Origin: Micropterix aruncella
Lineage: Eukaryota > Arthropoda > Insecta > Lepidoptera > Micropterigidae
Direction: 5' to 3'
DNA length: 64,000 nucleotides
Assembly (NCBI GenBank): GCA_944548615.1
Contig: OX155972.1
Coordinates: forward strand, 4,854,475-4,918,474
The notes beneath the pieces are model-generated. The model made no database searches. It was not told the DNA's origin and saw only the letters and a list, made by a program, of their open reading frames with translations. Shown piece after piece: positions 32,577-41,828 of this stretch (position 1 is its first letter; each line of letters opens with the position of its first letter). The position numbers and the translations under genes are program-made.

Positions 32577-32769
32577 AACTCGATTAGTAATTTTGGTTAA
32601 TTTTATGAATTTCTATTAACTGATTCATTAATAAAATAAAATAAAAATGGATTCCACTAATTTGAATTAAAATGTTACGCTAAAATAAACTAGCTACGGA
32701 GACACTGGTATACAAAAAAAAACACGGTTAGTTAGAACATAATGGTAGTTAGAAATAGACGACTCGATA

Positions 32770-33075
32770 GAGAAATGAAATGGGGCGAGCAATTTTCCGC
32801 TCCACGAAGAAGGTTATATCAAAATCAATGTCTCTCTGAGCTTGTTTCTAATGAAGCACGTAGTAAAATAACAATATATCGTTGATGACACCATATTATT
32901 TGCAACTAGTGCTGAATAACTCTGAAAACTGATTAATAGAGTGAGCCATGTCAGCACTGAATATACAGCACGGCCTTAATATAATTAAAAAGATATACAA
33001 AGTTATGGTCAGCAAAGAACACAATATCACCGCAAATAATCAAGTAAACGGGACTCGATTTGAGTGTCCAGAAAA
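32770..33075 (+). pseudogene. RTE-like reverse transcriptase fragment, 5' part
   Basis: Frames include IVDDTILFATSAE, the Y.DD catalytic motif of reverse transcriptase with Y replaced, then LINRVSHVST and, after frameshift, VMVSKEHNITANNQVNGTRF, which follow the RT palm in RTE-like endonuclease-reverse transcriptases. Interrupted by stops. It is separated from its C-terminal part (33355-33690) by a SINE. Confidence 0.6.
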
Positions 33076-33078
33076 ATA

Positions 33079-33350
33079 CCCTGTGGCATAGTGGTCAGGT
33101 CGCCTGATCCTACATTGTAAGGTTAGGGTTCGATTCACGCCTGGATCACCATTTTCCTTTGGGATAAAATTAACGGAATTGCATTTTAATTCTGTCGATC
33201 GAATGCAATAACAAGACACACATTTACACGCATGTTACATGCACAAATACATATAAACATTTATAGAGTTAGTTGTAAGAGATTATCGTGTGATAATAAA
33301 CTCGCCCATTGTGAAATTTCACAATAAAGAGTAGAAACAAACAAACAAAT
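33079..33350 (+). mobile_element. tRNA-derived SINE, copy 1
   Basis: The head resembles a tRNA gene: CCCTGTGGCATAGTGGTCAG (box A) and AGGGTTCGATTCACG (box B). The body contains AACGGAATTGCATTTTAATT, GATCGAATGCAATAACAAGA and GTAAGAGATTATCGTGTGAT, and it ends in (ACAA)n. A second copy, colinear throughout, is at 53099-53380 on the other strand. It sits inside an RTE-like LINE remnant. Confidence 0.85.
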
Positions 33351-33354
33351 ATTA

Positions 33355-33690
33355 GTACCTCAGCAGCTGGGCTGACGGAAGTCTGTTGTATAAAGATTAG
33401 GGCATTCGAATACTGGGTGTACCGAAGGATGCTTAAGACTTCGTTGACGTTCGTAACGAATTGGTGCTTTAGAGAATGGTGAAAGAATTAAAACTGCTCG
33501 CGACGATTAAATGTCGGAACCCGAAATACTTCCTACGGGCACGCTATGAGAACAGCAATGAATACCACCTTTTGCAACTTATTATACTCCAGGGGAAAAT
33601 ACACGAACGGAGAGACGCAGAAACTGACCCGAACTGGCCAGCTCGTCTAGTCGGCGGTCGCCGAGGGCCCCCGGAAATAGTGATCTAAAC
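33355..33690 (+). pseudogene. RTE-like reverse transcriptase fragment, C-terminal part
   Basis: IRAFEYWVYRRMLKTSLT, then (shifted) KELKLLATIKCRNPKYFLRA and EYHLLQLIILQGKIHERR: the R..AFE.W.YRR.L, LL.T...R...Y and Y.LLQLILQGKI.GKR phrases that end endonuclease-reverse transcriptase ORFs. The segment between the YxDD region and this part is missing. Confidence 0.7.
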
Positions 33691-33998
33691 ATTTTATTAA
33701 TCTGTCTTTTTCTACAAGAAATTTGATCAGTCGAAGGTCCAAATTAGAAAATCTGTTTATATCTATTGTTTTACTAGATTTATTCCTGGTTACATCCCCT
33801 GTTTCAAAATATTTACAAATAAAACCAATAAACAAACTATTCTACGCCTGGAATTTGGTACAGAATCAGATTAAGCAAGTAAGTTAATAATTTGTTGTTC
33901 TGTCATTAAAAAAAAGAAGATATTGTCCAATTACAGTTAATAACAGTTTATAAGATAACAAGATTGACGTAGAAATAGATTTGAAGTAAAAAAGAACT

Positions 33999-34253
33999 TT
34001 AACCCTTCAGGCCTTGGCTCCTCAGCCGATTGACAATGTGATGTCCCAAAAAAATTTAGTAAAAAATAGTAAAAAAAATGAATTATGACACTGTCCCGCC
34101 ATAACATTAATTACTGCCAAACCACTGTACCCATAATTAATATAAAACATATTAACATAATAAAACATAATAAAATAAAACAAATTAAATTAAAACGGGG
34201 CCGTCACGCTGAATCTTGTTGCGGCTGATATTTATTGGGGCTCTAGGGGTTAA
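33999..34253. mobile_element. Candidate piggyBac-type MITE
   Basis: A 255-bp unit (TTAA included) with TTAACCCTT on the left and AGGGGTTAA on the right. A TTAA target and a CCCyT start are typical of piggyBac MITEs. TIR identity fades after about 9 bases, so the call is tentative. Confidence 0.45.
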
Positions 34254-34282
34254 AGATAAAGGTAATGCCTGGTGAAAAATCA

Positions 34283-34440
34283 AAAGGCGATGCTCCTGGA
34301 AGCTCCACCGTTCAAAACTATAAATTGGTCTTTTTCAAGGCTTTAGATTGTTGTGCTAAGACGAGTATCGAAGAGAGATTTAGATCAAACAACGACATTT
34401 TGAAAAATTGTTCCTTGTCAGCCCCAAATAAATTTAATAT
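34283..34440 (+). pseudogene. Candidate hAT/ZMYM-like transposase fragment
   Basis: The plus frame reads VQNYKLVFFKALDCCAKTSI, EERFRSNNDILKNCSLSAPN, resembling the Y......A.D.....L..RF......... segment of hAT-type (zinc-finger MYM-like) transposases. Only about 45 residues align by eye, with no flanking domain, so this is tentative. Confidence 0.35.
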
Positions 34441-34610
34441 AATCACAATCTGGACTGTTTACCTACCTGTATGTAGCTTACCTACTTGTATTTTAACTAA
34501 CTATACCTTGTACACAAGTCACCTGTGCAACGAAGTTTTACAAAGGTGTAATAGTTAAAAATCAACTTAGATCTACGTGAAGCCAAGACCGTATGTCTTA
34601 TCACCTTTTT

Positions 34611-34990
34611 AACGCGCTTTTATTATGTCGACCTGTATGTAACTAACTATGTAATGGAATCTAAGGTAACTAATTTAACCATCTTCTAAGGATCGTAGCG
34701 TCATGAAAATTGGCAGCTGTATGTAGTTCTGATGACAATACAATAATGTGGCACTGTCGAACTGATCTGATGATGGAGTCGGAAGATATGAACTGGAACT
34801 TCATGATGGAACATCGTATCATAGCTATGTTTGGACTTCTTAGAAAAGTCTTGGAATGAACTTTGACCACGATTAGGTTTCAAGGTCTGATGATGAAGCC
34901 GGAAGATAGGCACTGGCATTCCATGGTGGAATATCGTATCATAGCCGTGTTTGGACTTGTGCATTTTAAGTGCATTTATAAAAGCGTATT
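34611..34990. mobile_element. Non-autonomous TIR element, copy 2
   Basis: Starts AACGCGCTTTTATTATGTCG and ends ATAAAAGCGTATT. Colinear with 1882-2241 over its length, with a 20-bp segment (TGAACTGGAACTTCATGATG) that the other copy lacks. Confidence 0.7.
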
Positions 34991-34999
34991 TTTAGTGTT

Positions 35000-35660
35000 T
35001 TTTTTAAACTATTCATTTATTATTAAAGTAGAAAGAGACTTGTAATTGTAATTGTAAATAAGACTGTAATTGTAAATGAAATAGTCAGGACTAGTGAAGT
35101 ACTGGCCAAAAAGTCGTTAGGTTGGATTACATTTTGATTTAAATTGTAAACAATTATTTGGACCATTTTTCTTTTTATTATAAAAACGTAATCGTAGCAA
35201 CGTAGCTTAATCGTAGCTTAATCGTAACGTAATCGTAGCTTTTTTCTGTACAGATTGGCTTGCTTATTAGCGTTTTCCCTAATTACATCTTTTTTATTTA
35301 TGTTTTTTATTGAGGCAGTAGGATTTGGATTATGACTTTAGCACAGGTTGCAATTGATTACTATTTTTTCTAATGTATACGAAGTTTAGATATAATTCAA
35401 ATAATATAAAAATGTATTGTAAACGTAAGTATACAGCAGTGTAATTAGGTTACATTTTTTTTAGAAACTCAAATATATTTGGTTTACACACAAAATATAT
35501 TTTTCTCGCTCAAACTCTTACTAAAATTATTTTTTAAAGTTATTATTTAATAATGAAATTACTAAAATTGTATTTTATAAATGGAATTACCAAAAATTTA
35601 AGAAAGTTGGTATTAATCGCCATTCCCCAAACCTTAAATTAGTAATTACTTGATTAAATT
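35000..35660. other. AT-rich stretch, 3' side of the secreted-protein gene
   Basis: Contains a short tandem of CGTAGCTTAAT/CGTAATCGTAG at about 35190-35245. No canonical AATAAA was found close behind the stop codon of the neighbouring minus-strand gene. Confidence 0.4.
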
Positions 35661-35663
35661 ACC

Positions 35664-35942
35664 TCAACAAATATTATCATTGCAGTCCAGGACGACATAA
35701 TCCCTGAGGACGTCTTTGAGTTTCACGTCTTTCCGCGCTTCCTTGAAGAGCCCTTTGCGTATCGGTATCATGATGTAGTGTTCCGTGTCGATGACGTCTT
35801 CCCGGTTCGCGTCGAGGATGGTCAGAACCTTCTGGAGCACACCTGGATCGTCGATGCTGATCGGTTTGGCTTCGATCACTCGCACTAATATAATACAGGT
35901 AACAACTAAGGCAGCGATTACAAAACTCGTTCGCGGACCCAT
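35664..35942 (-). CDS. Small secreted protein of unknown function
   Basis: A 92-residue protein on the minus strand, not recognised. The start at 35942 was chosen because MGPRTSFVIAALVVTCIILV (residues 1-20) is a typical signal peptide, probably cleaved after VIEA (residue 25). The open frame runs further upstream to 36113 but would bury that signal. The mature part (about 67 residues) starts KPISIDDPG, is rich in charged residues (FKEARKDVKLKDVLRDYV), and has its only two cysteines at the C-terminus (DCNDNIC), enough for one disulfide or a dimer link. No transmembrane segment other than the signal and no intron. A TATA box lies about 230 bp upstream. GC content and codon use are above the surroundings, supporting a real gene. 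It could be a secreted regulatory or haemolymph peptide, but no function can be assigned. Confidence 0.6.
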   Translation of the reverse strand: MGPRTSFVIAALVVTCIILVRVIEAKPISIDDPGVLQKVLTILDANREDVIDTEHYIMIPIRKGLFKEARKDVKLKDVLRDYVVLDCNDNIC

Positions 35943-36168
35943 AGCGATTATTAACGACGACAGAAATTCAATGTGGAGAGTTGTGGTGTGTGTGACGGTG
36001 ACAGTATCGGCCGACAGACTAGTTATATATGACGGTTCGTTGGCTGGTTGGGCTTCGGTCGCGGCAGTTTGGTTTTCCCGGTTCGCCGTGTCCGTGTGAT
36101 TTTCTGCGTACATATACCCAGATGATACGCGCGTATTTCCGATACAAACATTCCACCGATATGGCCCA

Positions 36169-36176
36169 ATTTTATA
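36169..36176 (-). promoter_or_regulatory. TATA box of the secreted-protein gene
   Basis: On the minus strand, TATAAAAT. Transcription would start near 36146, giving a 5' UTR of about 200 nt before the ATG at 35942. No clear initiator motif was found at the predicted start. Confidence 0.45.
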
Positions 36177-36354
36177 GCATTCTCCAGTGGCGCACCTACG
36201 ATTTTTATTCGTCGACCCACCAATTCAATCGTCATTGAGCTGCAACGATTCGCCGATGATATAGTCACCATCGACGACCTTGGCATGACCTTGACCTGAA
36301 TCGATGAACGACCTTGGCACAATGATCATAGACGTCAATACCGACTCCAAACAA

Positions 36355-37140
36355 CTAGAGCTGTCAACTACAACGCGCGAGCTCGTTACATCAGGAAGTT
36401 TTAACGATATTGCATCGTTCTGTCTCTCGTGAGGTGAGCACAGAAAACTTGGGACTTAAAACAATCCACTGTCTAGTTACGCCACTCGCTCGTCAGAAAC
36501 CAACGCCTTACACGGGTAAACACGTTCAATCTGGCATCAGTTCAGTCCATGACCTTGATAATGTCAGAAAGAAACTGATAGAAATTATCAAAATGTATGA
36601 AGATCTATCAGTTCAGTCCATCAGTCAACGCGAGAAACGATCAGTTTCCCGACAGTCTGACAATCGTCCCGGACTGAACTGATGCCAGATTGAACGTCGT
36701 CTTACAGCGAGGCATCAGGAAAGGTAGACACCGGGCAGCCTCGCCTCCTGACTACCAGTTTGGAAGGATATCTCCGTCTGGAATTAACCTTCAGGATACC
36801 TCCTGCCTCCTGACTGCTAACAGGATCTAGGTCGCTTGCGCGGTCCTCTCCCTTGCGAAGCGGTAATACGGTGTCTATCGAATCTATCGCGGACCACGGC
36901 ATCCTTTGCCCGGCACTTCAAACGGGATCAGGTGGCCGAATGGTCTTTTCAGGAGCAGTTGCCGTGAGGTTAGCAACTACCCCCGCTCTATAGGAAACAT
37001 TACCGTTACCAGACTACCGCGGCTGTTAGTCGGAATGCACAATCGATTGACTGACACCGCACGGTGCGCAATCTGTCCAGGAGCGCCAGAAGATTGACTC
37101 CTAGGGGAAACTGGCCTGCAGGCCAGAGTGCTAGCTTCCA
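36355..37140 (+). mobile_element. GC-rich repeat family, third locus, interrupted
   Basis: Starts ACTAGAGCTGTCAACTACAA and proceeds through TTTTAACGATATTGCATCGT, the block GGTCGCTTGCGCGGTCCTCT, GAATCTATCGCGGACCACGG and CCCCGCTCTATAGGAAACA to GTCCAGGAGCGCCAGAAG. It is more diverged than the 18-kb and 47-kb copies, and a MITE interrupts it at 36511-36701. The distal part of the consensus is missing. Confidence 0.75.
36511..36701. mobile_element. MITE copy 2 nested in the GC-rich repeat, TTA flanks
   Basis: Same family as 14098-14295: CACGGGTAAACACGTTCAAT on the left, GACTGAACTGATGCCAGATT before the right end. TTA lies on both sides (36508-36510, 36702-36704). The left host sequence CCAACGCCTTA matches the uninterrupted repeat (CCAACGCCTTAACCGCGAG), so insertion after CTTA is clear. 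The sequence beyond the right end is rearranged. Confidence 0.65.
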
Positions 37141-38240
37141 GGGTAGTATCTCTTCCAGTTCAGCGATTGCGTTGAATCACTCGGGAGAGGCTTTACGTAC
37201 AATATCTCTACCTGCTTCTAAAAAATCATTTAAGATTTAAATGGTGGCTTTTTTAAATGGTGACTAATTAGGTATTTCCCGATTACTTCTCCAATTACCA
37301 ATTTGTTTGTGAAATATTTAATTATAATTAAACTAATAATTGATTTATCACATCGTCTTATCGATGAAGTGTCTCCTTAATCGCGGGATTTTTACTCTGG
37401 GGATTCACCTAATTTGCAGTGTTTGTAGTGAGATCATGCAGCGTTTGTTTTTTATATTAATTAATGAGTTTTTGCCTTTAATGATTGTAAGGTGAATGAT
37501 TTTCTTTTATTTATTTGTTCTGAAATGTCCATAATTATTAACTGAGAATAAATTATTATAATCATCATCATTATTGTGGCATTATTCAGTACTATCCTGG
37601 ACAAATGTCAATGGATATTTGAGATGGGATACCGTACAGACATGTTTAATTTTTATTTTTTTTATATTTTTTATTTTATTTATAATATATAATTATATAA
37701 TTATCTATTACTAACTATTGATTAAAACTAGTAGTGGAGTAGGAATAAGTGATTAACTAATCAGTAAAAAAGGTACAGGCCCATGTGAATTATATTGCCT
37801 ATAACACCGAGGAATTTAATTTGCACCCTCCGTTAAAAAGATCACAAAACATTCATTTTTAATTTTTTTATTCATTAAAAAATATAATAAAATAATAAAT
37901 TATGGCACATCCATACCATATTATTTTATTTGATTTTTTTATCGAGTAAAAAAAAAAATTTTTTTTGTGGTTTATTTAACGGGTAGAATCACCCTTTAAA
38001 GTTTTGTGCGCAATTTAAATTCCATGGTGTATATAGGCCTAGGCCTGTGTCGAGGCAGTAGTCTAGTAATGTTTGTCCAATATCAGCCGTGTCCTAAAAA
38101 TATATAATATAAATAATATTATAGTTTAGTTTAGTTTAGAACGCCACATATTAATGTTGAACGCCACCTATTATTAAGTTTGACCATATTACGGAGTACA
38201 GAAGGAGACTTCACTGACCGACGACCCGAGAAAGGAGAGA
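37141..38240. other. AT-rich stretch with nothing recognised
   Basis: No gene, RNA or bounded transposon is seen. Confidence 0.5.
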
Positions 38241-38244
38241 TACG

Positions 38245-38516
38245 AGAGTCCTAGGTTTGCTCTTCAGAATCCTGAAGGGGCCGCTCCGAACTATCTTATA
38301 AGTAGGTTCAAACCTCTATCTTCTCACGGGCGCTCTTTGAGATCTGAAGACAACCTACTACTCTCGATCCCTAGTCACAGTAGTGATTTCTTCTCGCACT
38401 CCTTCTCTGTACGTGGAGCCCGTCTCTGGAATGCTTTACCTACGCGTATAAGGATAGCACCCAGTTTGTTTTGCTTCAAACGCAGGCTCAAAGAGCACTT
38501 GAACCCACGCTCATAA
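38245..38516 (+). pseudogene. LINE ORF2 C-terminal fragment
   Basis: The plus frame reads RFALQNPEGAAPNYLISRFK, FFSHSFSVRGARLWNALPTR, FCFKRRLKEHLNPRS and a stop at 38514. The FS.R.ARLWN.LP and FK..LK.HL motifs are the standard end of CR1/Jockey-like ORF2. Only about 90 codons remain. Confidence 0.7.
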
Positions 38517-39580
38517 ACTTTTCCTTATTTTTCCCTATTTTTTCCTCCCTATTGCGTCCCCTGCGTCATTATAGGTTTATTGCTTGTTTTTTCTTAAATT
38601 TATTGTTTTGTTTTCCTGCTGAATTTAAATGTTATTATTAATAATATGACCTATTAATCTACTGGACGTAAGAGAAGATTAATCAGCGATTGGAACTAAA
38701 AGTGCTTTATACAAATTGCGATTCAAAGTAAAATGCTATCAATTGAAATGTAGTGCAGGCTTTAATCAATCCAGTACCCTATATAGCATTAACGCTCCCG
38801 TAGGTGCGCCACTGTCTTGTAGAGTCAAGCGGTCAAATCTCTCAGAGTATTTTTTCCTGGTCCCAAAGAAATCAGAATTCGATAAAAGTACAAATATATA
38901 TGTGTCCAGTACAAAATCCATACATACAAATAAAACCCTGCAATCGCTTGATTATAAATAAGCATATTACGACTATACTTTCGCACTAAGTTTTAGATTT
39001 TATTGACATTGTTTTTAATTACGCATGTTTCAGAATTTTTCTTTCTCATTGTATTGGTTATTATTTATTGTTTGATTATTGATTATTTTGTAAATTTGAC
39101 TATTTTTAAGTAATCACCTCTGATTACAATTATTATTTGTTTTCCTTTTAATTAATCAAAGCGGTTTTATCATCCGGTAAATTATGATTGTAAAATTTGA
39201 CATGTTCCTCAGTATTGTGAAATGCTTTTATGAAATGAATAAATGATGATGATGATGATGATGATCGCGATCGTCGCAACATCGAAGAGCAGAGGGCGAA
39301 ATTTAAGAGAAAGGGGTAAATGCTTGCTAAAAGACTAAATCTTAACCGCCATGAAACATTTCACAACAATTTAAAGGAAAAAGTTCTATATATGACGACT
39401 TCGATAATTTGAAGGAGGGGGGGGGGGAGGAAAAACCAAAGAGACAGTTTGATTTTGATTTTTTTTTGATTTCTAACCCTCTTTTTTAATATAATTCTGC
39501 AACATTTTGCAGCGCAAAAATATATGTGAAATAGAATATTTTTTATTGTATTATTATAATAATTATTATTTATTCTGGAC
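38517..39580. other. AT-rich stretch; (GAT)n at 39243-39264
   Basis: Contains a seven-unit GAT microsatellite and an A/T-rich background. No gene is supported. Confidence 0.5.
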
Positions 39581-39589
39581 CGGCAGCTT

Positions 39590-40140
39590 TGCTGATACGT
39601 CCAGATCAGATCTTGTAAAGCTAAAGAATATTAACAATATTATATAAACAATATTAACAAGTTTTTAGGTACAAATCGAGTCTGTTTTTAAATTGATTGA
39701 CAGAGATTGCACTAATCACTTCAAATGGTAGTTTATTCCACATGTCCACCACTCTATTTGGCAGAACGTTCTTAAGAGGATTTTATTTATTTATAATTAG
39801 ATTAGATAAGATTATTATTATAATTAGATTAGATAATTAGATTTAAAATTTGTACGGTTGAGTTTTTTGTTGTGACCTCGAAGATTTGTGTTGACGTTGA
39901 ATTTGTAAATATTCTTCAGTGTAAGTACATCGTAATAATGTGTTAGAATTTTATATGTCTCAATCAGGTCCCCTCTTTGTCTTCTTTGTTTGAGTGTAGT
40001 AATTCCAAGTAATTTCAAGCGATCTTCATAATTCCTACTCTTCAGGCATTTTCCCATTGGCATTTTGGTTGCCCTTCGCTGAACCTTTCCCAGAATATCT
40101 ACATCTTTGCAAAAGTAAGGGTTCCAGATCTGATTTCCAG
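39590..40140 (-). pseudogene. CR1/L2-like LINE C-terminal fragment
   Basis: On the minus strand: VDILGKVQRRATKMPMGKCL, YEDRLKLLGITTLKQRRQRG, DLIETYKILTHYYDV, and in a shifted frame VLPNRVVDMWNKLPFEVISA, INQ/VNQFKNRLDLYLKT. These are the QRRATK...L.YE.RL..L....L..RR.RGDLIE.YKI and VV..WN.LP motifs of LINE ORF2. A frameshift and deletion around 39780-39840 inactivates it. Confidence 0.75.
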
Positions 40141-40207
40141 ATCTGATTTGTCAATAACTTAATAATTTCGACATCTGAACACAGGTGTTTAAATCAATAA
40201 CAGCATA

Positions 40208-40439
40208 AAATCGAAGACTATCGCGGTTGTTTGACATTATAAATAGGATAGAAACGAATTTACCGCGTGAAATTTGTAGCATCCTACGTTTCGGTGACGT
40301 TGCAGCCGCCGCGCCGTTGTCCAGGGTAGACTGGTAGACTGGGTAGACTGTCTACCCTGGACAACGGCGGCTGCAACGTCACCGAAATGTGGGGTGTTAC
40401 AAATTTCACGCGGTAAATTCGTTTCTATCCTATTTATAA
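40208..40439. mobile_element. Penelope-like element remnant, second inverted pair with 13-bp TSD
   Basis: Bounded by CAATAACAGCATA at 40195-40207 and 40440-40452. The left part (minus orientation) ends in AGTCTTCGATTTTA; the right part (plus) stops at CTATTTATAA. The two meet near 40340 in a GTAGACTG-containing junction. Same family as 445-896 and 24343-24600, but with shorter arms (about 100 bp). Confidence 0.75.
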
Positions 40440-40849
40440 CAATAACAGCATATCGTCGATCTATATGTGAGACATCGTACGCACCAAAAAATTGCATTTT
40501 TTATTGTTATCGGTGTAAAATCACGCTCCGGATCGTTCTGTCCATGTCCCGAGGTCCTGTCAAATTGCTTAGTTTTCTTGTAATTATGATTGCGTAATTA
40601 TGATTGATATGATAATATCATTGTAATTATCATTGACTTTATCCGGTGATATCTATTGTGTGCTTAGTAGTGTTCCTCGCAAACAACTTAACTCTTCCAC
40701 AGTTTTAATAATTAGTACAGTAACCCAATATTTTAAAAAAATAACGTCCTTTTCATACGATTAAAAAACGTTTCATCAATGAAGTAATTCAGTTTTTTTG
40801 CACGCCCTGAAAAGTTTGCTTATTAATGTGTACGAGGTCCCACATATAT

Positions 40850-41112
40850 ATCAAAATCAAAATCAAAATATTCTTTATTCATATAGATACAATTAAATAT
40901 TATTTTTAATTTATGTTCTTATGATGCGTCCAAGCCTTACTCCCAAGCCGTTTTGTCATTTACATAATCAGATATTGTATACTATGCTTTTTTATACAAT
41001 TTTGCTTTGATGGTGGCTTTAAACTTATTTACAGATAGTTCTGTAATACTATGAGGAAGTTTGTTATAGAAGCGTATACATTGTCCCATAAAAGAAGTAG
41101 TTCAACGGTAAA
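40850..41112 (-). pseudogene. CR1-like LINE tail with (GATTTT)n 3' end
   Basis: On the minus strand the frame reads CIRFYNKLPHSITELSVNKF, KATIKAKLYKKA and stop, followed by AATAAAGAATATTTTGATTT and repeated GATTTT. The CR1 clade ends in short tandem repeats of this kind rather than poly(A). Confidence 0.75.
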
Positions 41113-41219
41113 TAAATACTCTACTATTTTGGAAGAATATAGAACATATTCATATTATATTATTCGTATTTATATTCATTTTATTAGTATACTGGTATAC
41201 AAGTCAGATACAGATTAGC

Positions 41220-41452
41220 AAGCATTCATTCATATTAGTAAAAAAACATTTTTTTTATCGTAAAGAAAAGATAAAATAAACAAAGCAAAACGAAGAAAAA
41301 AACACAAGAATAATGTAAAAATAAGAAATACAAGCCAAAATGCAAAGAGATCATTAAATACTTTAGCCACCAAAGCATTTTAGACTTCACTCGAGTAATA
41401 TTCCTCCAGTGAGTAAAACGCCTTATCTGTAAGGTACCTCTTAAGGCGTCTC
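41220..41452 (-). pseudogene. LINE ORF2 end, downstream half (split by piggyBac)
   Basis: From the TTAA at 41453 leftwards the minus frame gives RRLKRYLTDKAF, YSLEEYYSSEV and a stop at 41380-41382, then non-coding 3' sequence. It continues the frame interrupted at 43733. Confidence 0.75.
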
Positions 41453-41828
41453 TTAACACGTTCAACGCCGTATCGGACAATGGTGGGTGACACTCTTTAC
41501 TCTTATGGAGCCAGTTGACAAACATAGATTTTGCCAAATTTCATCGACGTATTTTTTGTGCTAAATATATTTACCCCGGCTTCGTGTTATTACTTTTTAC
41601 TTAGTTATTGAGCGTCGCACACCATTGTCCGACGCGGCCTCCGCGGGGGAAAAACCGAAAATCCGTTGCATAGCGCCGTGCGGTCTCGGTGTCACCCACC
41701 CGCCGCGCGCCTCTGACTCGCGCATTCGCATCCCCGCTTGGGCTCCGATCAGTAGTGACTTCCGTCGCCGTGTGTTTGAGACGTGCGCGTAGTGGTAACA
41801 AGTATTGTTTTTACGAGTTTTCATCATC

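Noticed and set aside
36023..36322. A 99-codon minus-strand frame upstream of the secreted-protein gene
   Set aside because: Overlaps the promoter and 5' UTR; no family similarity and no signal of its own.
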